Origin: Gemmatimonadota bacterium
GTDB lineage: Bacteria > Gemmatimonadota > Gemmatimonadetes > Gemmatimonadales > GWC2-71-9
Reading direction: 5' to 3'
NCBI GenBank assembly: GCA_003220855.1
Contig: QHTP01000158.1
Span: forward strand, 1-14,566
DNA length: 14,566 nt
Part shown: one piece after another, positions 1 to 6,142 of the stretch
Position numbering within the stretch: the stretch's first letter is position 1
Layout of the letters: the number at the start of each line of letters is the position of its first letter
The notes under the pieces: model-generated
Told to the model about the DNA's origin: nothing
The model's database searches: none
Seen by the model: the letters and a program-made list of their open reading frames with translations, nothing else
Position numbers and translations under genes: made by a program

Positions 1-90
1 TCGCAGATGTGGCGCGCTACGCTGCGGCTACGCGCCAAGCTGGGACCCTACCTGGCCCTTCCTGTCATTTCCGAAGACCGCGCCGGCTAG
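1..90 (+). CDS. Probable C-terminal end of an ECF sigma factor (partial)
   Basis: Frame 1 is open from the first base to a TAG at 88-90 and encodes 29 residues; the rest of the gene lies left of the window. The readable segment (RATLRLRAKLGPYLALP) has the arginine/leucine-rich character of the final helix after region 4 of ECF sigma factors, where the DNA-binding helix-turn-helix ends in an R..LR.KL pattern. Context supports this: 57 bases later begins a reading frame whose N-terminus resembles a FecR-type anti-sigma regulator, and such pairs are commonly adjacent in this order. With only 29 codons visible the assignment is an inference; a chance open frame is possible in such GC-rich DNA. 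The sequence just left of the window would settle it. Confidence 0.4.
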   Translation, partial: SQMWRATLRLRAKLGPYLALPVISEDRAG

Positions 91-147
91 TCGTTCCCAC
101 GTCATACTCCCGTCTCCTTCGCGGGTTGTCGAGGCAGGAGGCCCGCC

Positions 148-1707
148 ATGACGGAGGGGATCGAGGAGTCCCTGCTGGGCTTCGTCGAGGGCGACTGCTC
201 GCCCGACGAGGCGGCCGCGATCCAGGCGTGGATCGCCGCCGATCCTCGGCGGGGCGAGCTGCTCGACGAGGTCCGCGCCGTGTGGCGCCTCACCGGATCG
301 AGCACGCGGCAGTGGGTCGTCGCGGAGGCCCGGGTCCGACTGCTGCGCAGCCGCGGCCGTCACGCGGCGCAGGGGTCGGCCGGGTTCGCCGGGCGGCCCG
401 GACCCATCTCCCAGGTTGCCGAAACAAACCCGAAAGGGACCCCAGGGATCGCGCGGGGCCGGCGGGGTTATCATCATTACGACCAAGCGAGCCGGGCTGC
501 CCAATCCATGATCACACCACTTGTAGCACTGCTGCTGCAGAACCCCGTAGCCCCGGCCCCCGCCGCTACGCCGCCGCGGGCCGTACGGGTCTGGCTCGGC
601 TCCCCGAGCCCGCTGGCGCGCGGCGCGGCGGTGCGCGTGTACGTCGAGGCTGGTCAGGACGGCGACCTCGTCGTCCTACACCGCCGCACCGACGGCCGGA
701 TCGAGGTCCTGTTCCCCAAGAATCCGAGCACCGACCCCTTTGTCCGAGCGGGCACCTACGAGATTCGCGGCGGCGACGACCGGGCCGCTTGGGTCGTGGC
801 CGAGCCCGATGGCACCGGGATGGTCCTGGCCGCGCTGTCGCCCGACCCGCTCAGGTTCGATGAATTCGTGCGGGCCGCCGCGTGGGACTCCGCAGCGCTG
901 GTCCCCACCTGGTCGGGCGCCGACGTGGCGGGGTCGATGAGCGACATCGTGCAGCGGATGTTGGGGGACGGGTACTTCAATTACGATCTCGTGACCTACA
1001 GCGTCGCGCCACCGGTCTACGCGCAGCAGGACCTCACGCCGCAGCAGCAGGACCTCACGCAGCAGGAGACCGCGCCCGCCTACGACGCGTACCCTACTTG
1101 CTTGAACTGCACGTTCATCGGGGAACAGCTGATCATCTACGAGCGCGGGTTCGGGCGTCGCCGGTTCCAACGGGAACCCGTGCGTGAGCCGCGGCAGCCG
1201 ACCAGCGCTCTCGCGCTCGCACTTGGTCCCCGGTCGACCGCCGGACCACAGCTGCTCTCGCCTGGATCGCGGTTCACCTCACCCCGCCACGCCGCCGGGC
1301 CCGTTCCGATCGAGCCGCGCGCGCGTGAGCGGGCCACTACACCGTCGGCTCAATCCGCCGGCCCACGCACGCACGTGCCATTCACGCGCTTCTCGGCTCC
1401 CGCGGCGGAGCGCTCGACGGCTGCTGCGTTCGTGGCTCGAGCGGGCGGCCTCGCCCCCGCCCACCCCGAGGCGCTTGGTCAGGCTGTGAGGCGTTCCGAC
1501 TTCGGCGTGCGGGAGCAGGGGGGCGGGACGCCGGCGGCGGCCGCGAGCCAGGCGCCCGTGCGCTCGCGCGCCGTCGCGGTTGCGCGGACCGGTGCGGGAA
1601 CGGCGCCGGGGGTATCGCACGGCGTCGCGATGGGGCGAGAGACCTGGGGCGGCTCGCAAGCTCGCGCCGGGATCGCTCGGGCCGGCGTCGGCGTCAGGCA
1701 GCGCTAG
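148..1707 (+). CDS. FecR/anti-sigma-like N-terminus joined to a DUF4384-like secreted domain
   Basis: The frame encodes 519 residues, with a good Shine-Dalgarno (AGGCAGGAGG, 130-139) before the ATG. Residues about 5-50 (LLGFVEGDCSPDEAAAIQAW then DPRRGELLDEVRAVW) resemble the cytoplasmic N-terminus of FecR/anti-sigma regulators, but no FecR membrane helix or periplasmic domain follows. Residues 60-120 look unstructured. At residue 121 (ATG at 508) a hydrophobic MITPLVALLL begins, then a DUF4384-like beta domain at about 145-250 (VRVYVEAGQDGDLVVLH, VLFP, GTYEIRG, RFDEFVR), a Gln-rich stretch with an in-frame repeat (293-306), CLNC (318-321), and an Ala/Pro/Arg-rich tail. Two readings are possible: one fused protein, or a decayed anti-sigma gene followed by a separate gene starting at 508. 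DUF4384 has no settled function; a surface or secreted role is inferred. The tail to 1707 has little family support. Confidence 0.6.
   Translation: MTEGIEESLLGFVEGDCSPDEAAAIQAWIAADPRRGELLDEVRAVWRLTGSSTRQWVVAEARVRLLRSRGRHAAQGSAGFAGRPGPISQVAETNPKGTPGIARGRRGYHHYDQASRAAQSMITPLVALLLQNPVAPAPAATPPRAVRVWLGSPSPLARGAAVRVYVEAGQDGDLVVLHRRTDGRIEVLFPKNPSTDPFVRAGTYEIRGGDDRAAWVVAEPDGTGMVLAALSPDPLRFDEFVRAAAWDSAALVPTWSGADVAGSMSDIVQRMLGDGYFNYDLVTYSVAPPVYAQQDLTPQQQDLTQQETAPAYDAYPTCLNCTFIGEQLIIYERGFGRRRFQREPVREPRQPTSALALALGPRSTAGPQLLSPGSRFTSPRHAAGPVPIEPRARERATTPSAQSAGPRTHVPFTRFSAPAAERSTAAAFVARAGGLAPAHPEALGQAVRRSDFGVREQGGGTPAAAASQAPVRSRAVAVARTGAGTAPGVSHGVAMGRETWGGSQARAGIARAGVGVRQR
1024..1065 (+). repeat. In-frame 21-bp tandem duplication in the DUF4384-like gene
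   Basis: Two 21-base units (1024-1044 and 1045-1065) begin with the same 16 bases (CAGCAGGACCTCACGC) and encode QQDLTPQ and QQDLTQQ. The unit is seven codons long, so copy-number change would not shift the frame. It lies in the linker between the DUF4384-like domain and the basic tail. Confidence 0.85.
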
Positions 1708-1711
1708 GCGG

Positions 1712-2158
1712 TTACTGACCCACCGAAAAATCGATTCGCTTCAGCACGGTACCGGCGGCATCCCGCACTTCGACGTGCCACGCGCCGGTCCAATCGGTTG
1801 GCACGGTCTTTTTGCTCCACGTGCGCCACGGCGACCCGCCCACCTGCAGCTCCACGTCACCCACTTGGGTGTCTCCATGGAACCATACGTGGTGGATGCT
1901 CGCGCCTCCCGCCCCCGACACTTTGGTCCAGCAGACCAGCTGACCGACGTCGGCGGGGAACGTGCTGCCCGTATCCTGCGGCTGGCGATCCACCACCGTC
2001 TTGGCGACCACGGCTTCGGCGACGTCGATGGCAGCTGCGGCGGGCGCGGCTGCGGGAGCAGGGGCGGGGGCCGCGGCCTTCGTCGCATTCGTCGTATCTT
2101 GGGCCGCGAGGCCACGGGTGAGCAGGGCCAGCGCGATGATCGAAGCGATGCGCGTCAT
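1712..2158 (-). CDS. DUF2914 domain protein, exported
   Basis: The protein is 148 residues. It starts with a signal peptide (MTRIASIIALALLTRGLAAQ), followed by an Ala/Pro-rich linker to about residue 45. The rest matches the DUF2914 pattern: VCWTKV, HHVWFHGDTQVGDVELQVGG, WRTWSKK, then GAWHVEVRDAAGTVL near the C-terminus. DUF2914 is a small beta domain of unknown role, often found exported or with membrane partners. The ATG at 2158 overlaps the stop of the upstream gene (ATGA), and a GGGAGAG ribosome-binding site lies just before it. That overlap and the signal peptide fix the start; the frame is open much further upstream, but that part is antisense to other reading frames. A heptamer repeat array begins 17 bases upstream of the start. 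It is the last gene of its operon and faces the plus-strand gene with a four-base gap. Confidence 0.85.
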   Translation of the reverse strand: MTRIASIIALALLTRGLAAQDTTNATKAAAPAPAPAAAPAAAAIDVAEAVVAKTVVDRQPQDTGSTFPADVGQLVCWTKVSGAGGASIHHVWFHGDTQVGDVELQVGGSPWRTWSKKTVPTDWTGAWHVEVRDAAGTVLKRIDFSVGQ

Positions 2159-2451
2159 GACGGCTCTCCCACTGGGGTTGTCGGTTGTTCTGCGGTTGTC
2201 CGTTGTACGGCGCGCCGGCGACGATGTTCCAGCCACGCTCCCAGCGTCGCCGCGATCACGGTCCCGGCCGCCCCGCCGCCGAGCTGAAACCGCGCGAGGT
2301 ACTGTCGCTGCCGCCCCGCGCACTTGCCCGAGAACAGCGCGCCGACCATGGCGCCGCAGGATCCTTGGATCGTCGTGAAGTAGTGGCCCGAGCCCGCCGC
2401 GAACACGAGGGGCAGGGAGCACAGCACCAGGTGACGGAGAATGGTCTTCAT
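2155..2451 (-). CDS. Small exported or membrane protein of unknown function
   Basis: A 98-residue protein, not recognised. An N-terminal hydrophobic segment (MKTILRHLVLCSLPLVFAAG) looks like a signal peptide or membrane anchor. Two cysteines follow in SCGAMVGALFSGKC (residues 31-44). A second Gly/Ala-rich hydrophobic stretch covers about 58-74 (GGGAAGTVIAATLGAWL), then the basic EHRRRR. The last residues (82-92) are encoded by a degenerate heptamer array, so the tail is probably not conserved. Both ends overlap neighbours by ATGA, placing it firmly between the DUF420-like and DUF2914 genes. A hairpin-like two-helix membrane protein with a disulfide is a reasonable picture but is inference. 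Confidence 0.75.
   Translation of the reverse strand: MKTILRHLVLCSLPLVFAAGSGHYFTTIQGSCGAMVGALFSGKCAGRQRQYLARFQLGGGAAGTVIAATLGAWLEHRRRRAVQRTTAEQPTTPVGEPS
2176..2207. repeat. Heptamer tandem array A (GGTTGTC-type)
   Basis: On the plus strand the units are GGTTGTC (2176-2182), GGTTGTT (2183-2189), a four-base interruption CTGC, GGTTGTC (2194-2200) and CGTTGTA (2201-2207). The array overlaps the 3' end of the 98-residue protein gene and lies 17 bases upstream of the DUF2914 start codon. Units are degenerate, but the seven-base spacing is exact within each half. Confidence 0.75.
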
Positions 2452-2852
2452 GGGGAGCCCATCACGTAAAGAAAGACGTAGTTGTAGATCCCCGTGAGGA
2501 GCGCGAGGCACCACGCGAGCACGACGTACGGGCCGGTGTGCCGATGCAGCGGCCGCAGGCGCGCCACGGCGCGGCTCGTGAGCTGCCATGCCAGCCCTGC
2601 GAGCGCCGTGACGGCGAATGCGAGATGGATCTTGAAAAACGGCAGCGCGACGAGTGCGGCGCGACGGGGACTGGGAACCATGAGGAAAGAGAATCCGACC
2701 ACGACGGCGATCTCGATGACCGCGCTCACACTCATGAGGGTCACATGCAGGCCGACCTTGCCGCGCCGAATGCGCGTGGCACCGTAAATCAGCGCGGCCG
2801 GCCCCACCACCGCCCAGGCGAGCGCCGCGACGGCCGGGGGCGGTGCGCTCAT
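2448..2852 (-). CDS. DUF420-like four-helix membrane protein
   Basis: A 134-residue protein with four hydrophobic segments at about 7-25, 33-57, 74-92 and 107-129. Histidines sit near the membrane edges: H36 in GLHVTLM, H76 in KIHLAFA, and H103/H105 in LHRHTGPYV. The arrangement H..LM, IHL, HR.TG.Y then GIYNY fits the DUF420 family (YozB-like), whose members often lie near haem-copper oxidase genes; no oxidase genes are visible here. The assignment rests on pattern memory and is moderate. The ATG at 2852 overlaps the stop of the upstream PLP enzyme gene, and its own stop overlaps the next start, so it is translated as part of a coupled four-gene string. Confidence 0.65.
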   Translation of the reverse strand: MSAPPPAVAALAWAVVGPAALIYGATRIRRGKVGLHVTLMSVSAVIEIAVVVGFSFLMVPSPRRAALVALPFFKIHLAFAVTALAGLAWQLTSRAVARLRPLHRHTGPYVVLAWCLALLTGIYNYVFLYVMGSP

Positions 2853-3955
2853 CGCCCCCGCTCGACCTTCCAGCGGTCCACCACCCGTCCCGCGTCCCCC
2901 GTGCCTCTCACGACGTGATACGCGTCGAAGTGCGCGACCGTGAGACAGGAATGGTTGGGAATGATCTCGACCTTGTCGCCCACGTTGCAGCGCCCCTCGA
3001 GCGCCGCCGCCGATGCGGCGCGGATCAGCCCGTGCTCCTGCGACAGGGTCGCGACGGCCAGGTCCGGAGCGTCTTTCACCGCGCCCATCGCCGGTGGACC
3101 CACGTGCGCGGGCCCCGGGTCCTTGGAGAGCTCGAGCGCCCCGGCGTCCACGACCAGGTGTGACGCTCCCGGCTGATGCGACACCACCGTTGCGAGCACG
3201 CTGACGCCCACGTCCGCCGGCTCGCAGCACCCGATCAGCATCATCGTCCGGTCGTAGAACACGTAGTTGCCCGGTCGCGCCTCGGTGACGCCCGCCAGAT
3301 CGGTGGCCGCCGCCATCGCGGGCGTCGAACCGACGCTCACCTCGCGGATCGCGATGCCCTCCTCGCGCAGGCGCGCGGCGAACCCCACCATGACGCCGCG
3401 CTCGCTCTCGGCTACCGCGGCCGCCTCTTCCTTGCTCGTCGTGCGGTACGCGTGGCCGGAGTGGCTGAGGATCCCGTCGAACGAAAGGCCCCTCTCCCGG
3501 TCGAGCTCGCGGGCCACGTCCACGGCGTAGCGCGACGCTGGGTCTACGCCGGCGCGGTGGTAGCCGCAATCCACTTTGAGCCACACGTGCAGCCCCGAGG
3601 CAGCGAGCGCCTGGGCCGCGCCGAGGTCGTCGACCACGACGCGCAGGGTCGCCCCGGTCTCCTGCACGATGCGACGCGCGTGGGCGACGTGGCCCGGATC
3701 GATCGGGAACGCCCACGTGAGATCGGTGACTCCGGCACGGGCGAACACCTCGGCTTCTACGAGCGTGGACACCGTGAGCCCCCGCGCCCCGTGCTCGAGC
3801 TGCAGTCGTCCCAGCTCGACGCACTTGTGCGTTTTCGCGTGCGGCCGGAGCGCCACGCCGAGCTGTCGGGCCCGCGCTGCCATGTGCGCGACGTTCCGCT
3901 CCACGACGTCCAGGTGCAGCAGGAGGGCCGGGGTCTCGATGTCGCAGATATTCAC
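2849..3955 (-). CDS. D-threonine aldolase / D-serine dehydratase-like PLP enzyme
   Basis: With a GTG start at 3955 the protein is 368 residues, normal for this fold-III (alanine-racemase-type barrel) family. RPHAKTHK holds the expected PLP lysine (Lys41, Lys44 as alternative). GILSHSGHAY (161-170) and the SVGSTPA phosphate-binding segment (207-213) match the family. Near the C-terminus PNHSC places His335 and Cys337 where the metal ligands sit; by family knowledge His-x-Cys is the zinc pair of eukaryotic D-serine dehydratase, while characterised D-threonine aldolases use His-x-Asp. Substrate is therefore open: D-threonine/D-3-hydroxy amino acid cleavage or D-serine deamination. The alternative ATG at 3988 overlaps the upstream stop but adds 11 Gly/Lys/Arg-rich residues encoded by a heptamer array, so GTG is preferred. 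It likely acts in the cytoplasm; no signal peptide is seen. Confidence 0.85.
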   Translation of the reverse strand: MNICDIETPALLLHLDVVERNVAHMAARARQLGVALRPHAKTHKCVELGRLQLEHGARGLTVSTLVEAEVFARAGVTDLTWAFPIDPGHVAHARRIVQETGATLRVVVDDLGAAQALAASGLHVWLKVDCGYHRAGVDPASRYAVDVARELDRERGLSFDGILSHSGHAYRTTSKEEAAAVAESERGVMVGFAARLREEGIAIREVSVGSTPAMAAATDLAGVTEARPGNYVFYDRTMMLIGCCEPADVGVSVLATVVSHQPGASHLVVDAGALELSKDPGPAHVGPPAMGAVKDAPDLAVATLSQEHGLIRAASAAALEGRCNVGDKVEIIPNHSCLTVAHFDAYHVVRGTGDAGRVVDRWKVERGR

Positions 3956-3983
3956 GTTTCCCCTTTCCCCTTTCCCCCTTCCC
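3956..3983. repeat. Heptamer tandem array B (GGGAAAG on minus strand), G-quadruplex motif
   Basis: On the plus strand four exact-period units follow each other: GTTTCCC, CTTTCCC, CTTTCCC, CCTTCCC (3956-3962, 3963-3969, 3970-3976, 3977-3983). On the minus (mRNA) strand this gives G-runs of 3, 5, 4 and 4 separated by 2, 3 and 3 adenines, which satisfies the usual G-quadruplex rule. The array directly abuts the GTG start codon of the PLP enzyme and supplies its only Shine-Dalgarno-like purines. Confidence 0.85.
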
Positions 3984-3984
3984 G

Positions 3985-5340
3985 TCATTTCACGACGTGG
4001 AACGCAGTCTGGCGCCGCAGGATCCAGCGCATGCGGCCGTCGGGACCGAGCTCCGCGTCCTCTTCCTGAGCCGAGCGGATCCCCTGGTTGTCCCATTCGC
4101 GGGCCGGCGTGGTGGCCTGCAGCTCGATCGAGAACCAGCTGTTCGGCACCAGGGCGACGTCGCCGCGCTCCGGAACGCCTTCCTGATGGTCCCACAGGCC
4201 GATCAGCGGCCCCGCACCGTGACCACGGTCGCCGATGGGGTGGGTGTAGATCGTGCCGTTGATCCCCGCGGCGCGCATCTGCGCGAGCGCGGCCGCGAGC
4301 ACTTCGTTCCCGGTGCGCCCGGGGCGCATCTCGGCGAGCAGGAAGTCTTGTAGTCGGTTCGAGTTCGCGAGCGCTCGCTTGAGGCCTGCGGGCACGTCTT
4401 GCTCGCCCCGTCGCAGCACGTAGCCCATGTGCTGCGTGTCGGTGTTCAGGCCCAGCGCCGTGATGCCGAAGTCGCAGTGCAGCACGTCGCCGCGTTGGAT
4501 CACGACGATGCCCGAGTCGGAGAGGTCGCGGCCCTGCCGCTGCACGTCCACGTCGGTGTGGAACCAGGTACCGAAGCCGAGGTCGTTGACGCGCTGGCGC
4601 ATCCACCAGGCGACGTCGTCCGTGGTGGTACGTCCCGGAGCAATCACCCGGTTCGAGAACGCCGTGTCGATGACTCCCCAGACGACCTCCATGAGGCGCC
4701 GATACACGGGCAGCATCCCGGGCGCGCGGATCTCCTGATACTCGAGCGGCAGTCGCTCGGCGCGCACGATGCGGCCGCGGTACGACGCCGGAAGCACCGC
4801 CTCGAGTTGCTCCCATTCGCCGGTGGACAGCCCGTCCGAGAAGGCGTGCGCGTGCGAGATGTCGACGGCGATGGTCTGTGGATTGCGCTCCTCGATCACG
4901 CGACGCAGCAGATCCCACTGGGCCTGGCCCACCAGCTCGGGCCGCCGGCCGATCGACGGGTCGATCGCGTCCCTGGCGTGGTAGGCGTCGTACACACCGC
5001 CCTGGGACGTGCCGCCGAGGGCGAGCCGCTCGACGCCGCGCTCGGGCCCGCGATCGTAGAACACGTAGATCGTGCGACGCCGCGCGAAGAACGTCGTGGC
5101 CGAGACGAGGGACCAGAAGACGGGGTCTTCGTTGTATTCACGCATGGGCACCACCCACATCGCGACGTGATACTGCCGCATCAGCCGGGGGAGCACCGAG
5201 TCGAGCCGATAGCGCAGCCACTCCTGCTCGACCGCGGCCTGCTCGCGCAGCGTGCCCAGTGGGCGTGTCGGCGCGGCGGTGAGCGGCAGGGCAGGCGCTT
5301 GGAGGAAGGCGGTCGAGACGACGAGAGTGGCGAGGATCAT
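3985..5340 (-). CDS. M24 family metallopeptidase (Xaa-Pro aminopeptidase/dipeptidase-like), exported
   Basis: A 451-residue protein. The first 20 residues (MILATLVVSTAFLQAPALPL) form a likely signal peptide, so the enzyme should act outside the cytoplasm. An N-terminal creatinase-like domain (about 30-200) includes VPMREYNEDPVFWSLV and RRTIYVFYDRG. The C-terminal M24 pita-bread domain shows candidate metal ligands: Asp290 in HCDFG, Asp301 in NTDTQ, His367 or His374 in THPIGDRGHG, Glu406 in SIELQ, and a C-terminal glutamate near 426-430. The family hydrolyses peptides with proline at the second position using a two-metal centre; true substrate is unknown. The start has no close Shine-Dalgarno; it was chosen because the signal peptide begins there. 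The stop overlaps a possible upstream start of the next gene. Coupling to a D-amino-acid enzyme suggests peptide/amino-acid scavenging (inference). Confidence 0.88.
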   Translation of the reverse strand: MILATLVVSTAFLQAPALPLTAAPTRPLGTLREQAAVEQEWLRYRLDSVLPRLMRQYHVAMWVVPMREYNEDPVFWSLVSATTFFARRRTIYVFYDRGPERGVERLALGGTSQGGVYDAYHARDAIDPSIGRRPELVGQAQWDLLRRVIEERNPQTIAVDISHAHAFSDGLSTGEWEQLEAVLPASYRGRIVRAERLPLEYQEIRAPGMLPVYRRLMEVVWGVIDTAFSNRVIAPGRTTTDDVAWWMRQRVNDLGFGTWFHTDVDVQRQGRDLSDSGIVVIQRGDVLHCDFGITALGLNTDTQHMGYVLRRGEQDVPAGLKRALANSNRLQDFLLAEMRPGRTGNEVLAAALAQMRAAGINGTIYTHPIGDRGHGAGPLIGLWDHQEGVPERGDVALVPNSWFSIELQATTPAREWDNQGIRSAQEEDAELGPDGRMRWILRRQTAFHVVK

Positions 5341-5378
5341 GTCGCTTGCGAGACGCTCCGTTGAGGTTCGAGTGTCGG

Positions 5379-5747
5379 TCAGCCTCGCCAGATACCCACG
5401 GTGAGGGCCAACCAGCCGGCGAGGAACGCGAGGCCGCCCAGCGGCGTCGCGGCGCCGAAGCCGCGCGCGCCGGTGAGGGCGAGCACATAGAGCGAGCCGG
5501 AGAAGATCACGGTCCCGGCGACGAACAGCCACCCGGCGGCCCGGATGGGCGGTCCCAACCAGCGGGTCGCCGCCCAGGCGACGAGCAGCAGGGCGAGGGC
5601 GTGGTACATCTGGTAGCGCGCGCCGGTCTCGAATGCCGCGAGCAGGTCCGGGGAGAGGCGGGTGCGCAGCGCGTGCGCGCCGAACGCGCCCGCGGCTACG
5701 GCGAGAAAGGCCGACACCGCGCCGAGGGTGGCGAACAGGCGATCCAT
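5379..5747 (-). CDS. DUF423 family membrane protein
   Basis: A 122-residue protein with four predicted membrane helices. It carries the signature region of DUF423 (YgdD-like) proteins: AAGAFGAHALRTRLSP (residues 18-33), then FETGARYQMYHALALLL and the late GxxxFSGSLYxLALTG pattern. The length is typical for the family. Function is unknown; members are small inner-membrane proteins. The ATG at 5747 shares its first base with the stop of the upstream holin-like gene (TGATG), so translation is probably coupled. A 38-base gap follows before the peptidase gene, with no clear terminator in it. Confidence 0.9.
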   Translation of the reverse strand: MDRLFATLGAVSAFLAVAAGAFGAHALRTRLSPDLLAAFETGARYQMYHALALLLVAWAATRWLGPPIRAAGWLFVAGTVIFSGSLYVLALTGARGFGAATPLGGLAFLAGWLALTVGIWRG

Positions 5748-6142
5748 CAGTCGAGGTGGCGTCCCGTGACCTCGATGCGACGATAGCGCTCGATCCTGCC
5801 CGATCCGCCCACGAACGCCGACGCGAACCACCCCGTGAGCCCCACCACGATGGACCCGAGCACGGCGGCGCCGAGGCCGCTCACCGAGAATCCCGGCACG
5901 AGCCAGCCGACGAGGTAGAACGAGATCCCGTTCACGACCAAAATGAACAGTCCCAGGGTGAGCACCGTCAGCGGGAGCGTGAGGATGAGAATGACCGGCC
6001 GGATCACCGCGTTCACGATGCCGAGCAGCAGCGCGGCCACGAGAAGGTGGTCCCAGCGGTCGATGTGGATCCCGCGGACTATGGTCTCGGCGGCCCACAG
6101 GCCCAGGGCCGTGATGAGGAGACGATAGAAGAAGCCCTTCAT
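5747..6142 (-). CDS. Phage-holin-like four-helix membrane protein (Phage_holin_4_2 family)
   Basis: A 131-residue protein with about four hydrophobic segments. The pattern of an N-terminal helix, then HLLVAALLLGIVNAVIRPVI and LTLPLTVLTLGLFILVVNG, is characteristic of the chromosomal family named after a phage holin (mycobacterial 4TM holin superfamily). Despite the name these are widespread, non-phage inner-membrane proteins of unknown function, and nothing else here is phage-related. The basic C-terminus (GRIERYRRIEVTGRHLD) would be cytoplasmic or peripheral. The ATG at 6142 overlaps the stop of the DinB-like gene (ATGA), and the gene overlaps DUF423 at its other end. Confidence 0.9.
   Translation of the reverse strand: MKGFFYRLLITALGLWAAETIVRGIHIDRWDHLLVAALLLGIVNAVIRPVILILTLPLTVLTLGLFILVVNGISFYLVGWLVPGFSVSGLGAAVLGSIVVGLTGWFASAFVGGSGRIERYRRIEVTGRHLD

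Noticed and set aside
382..405. GC hairpin (CCGGG-CGG-CCCGG with GGGT/ACCC flanks) as a terminator
   Set aside because: No T-tract follows, and it lies within an open frame; kept only as weak support for a former gene boundary.
469..474. TATCAT as a -10 element for a gene starting at 508
   Set aside because: No -35 partner at a suitable distance and no clear ribosome-binding site before 508.
2448..3824. Minus-strand open frame of 458 codons upstream of the DUF420-like gene
   Set aside because: Only the last 134 codons are meaningful; the rest is an alternate frame across the D-amino-acid enzyme gene, Arg/Gly-rich and without motifs.
4399..5364. Plus-strand open frame of 321 codons
   Set aside because: Antisense to the M24 peptidase, whose ligand residues are all present; no ribosome-binding site or motif in the plus frame.
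5747..6142. Holin-like gene as a sign of a prophage
   Set aside because: The family is mostly chromosomal despite its name, and no phage structural, integrase or lysis genes are present.
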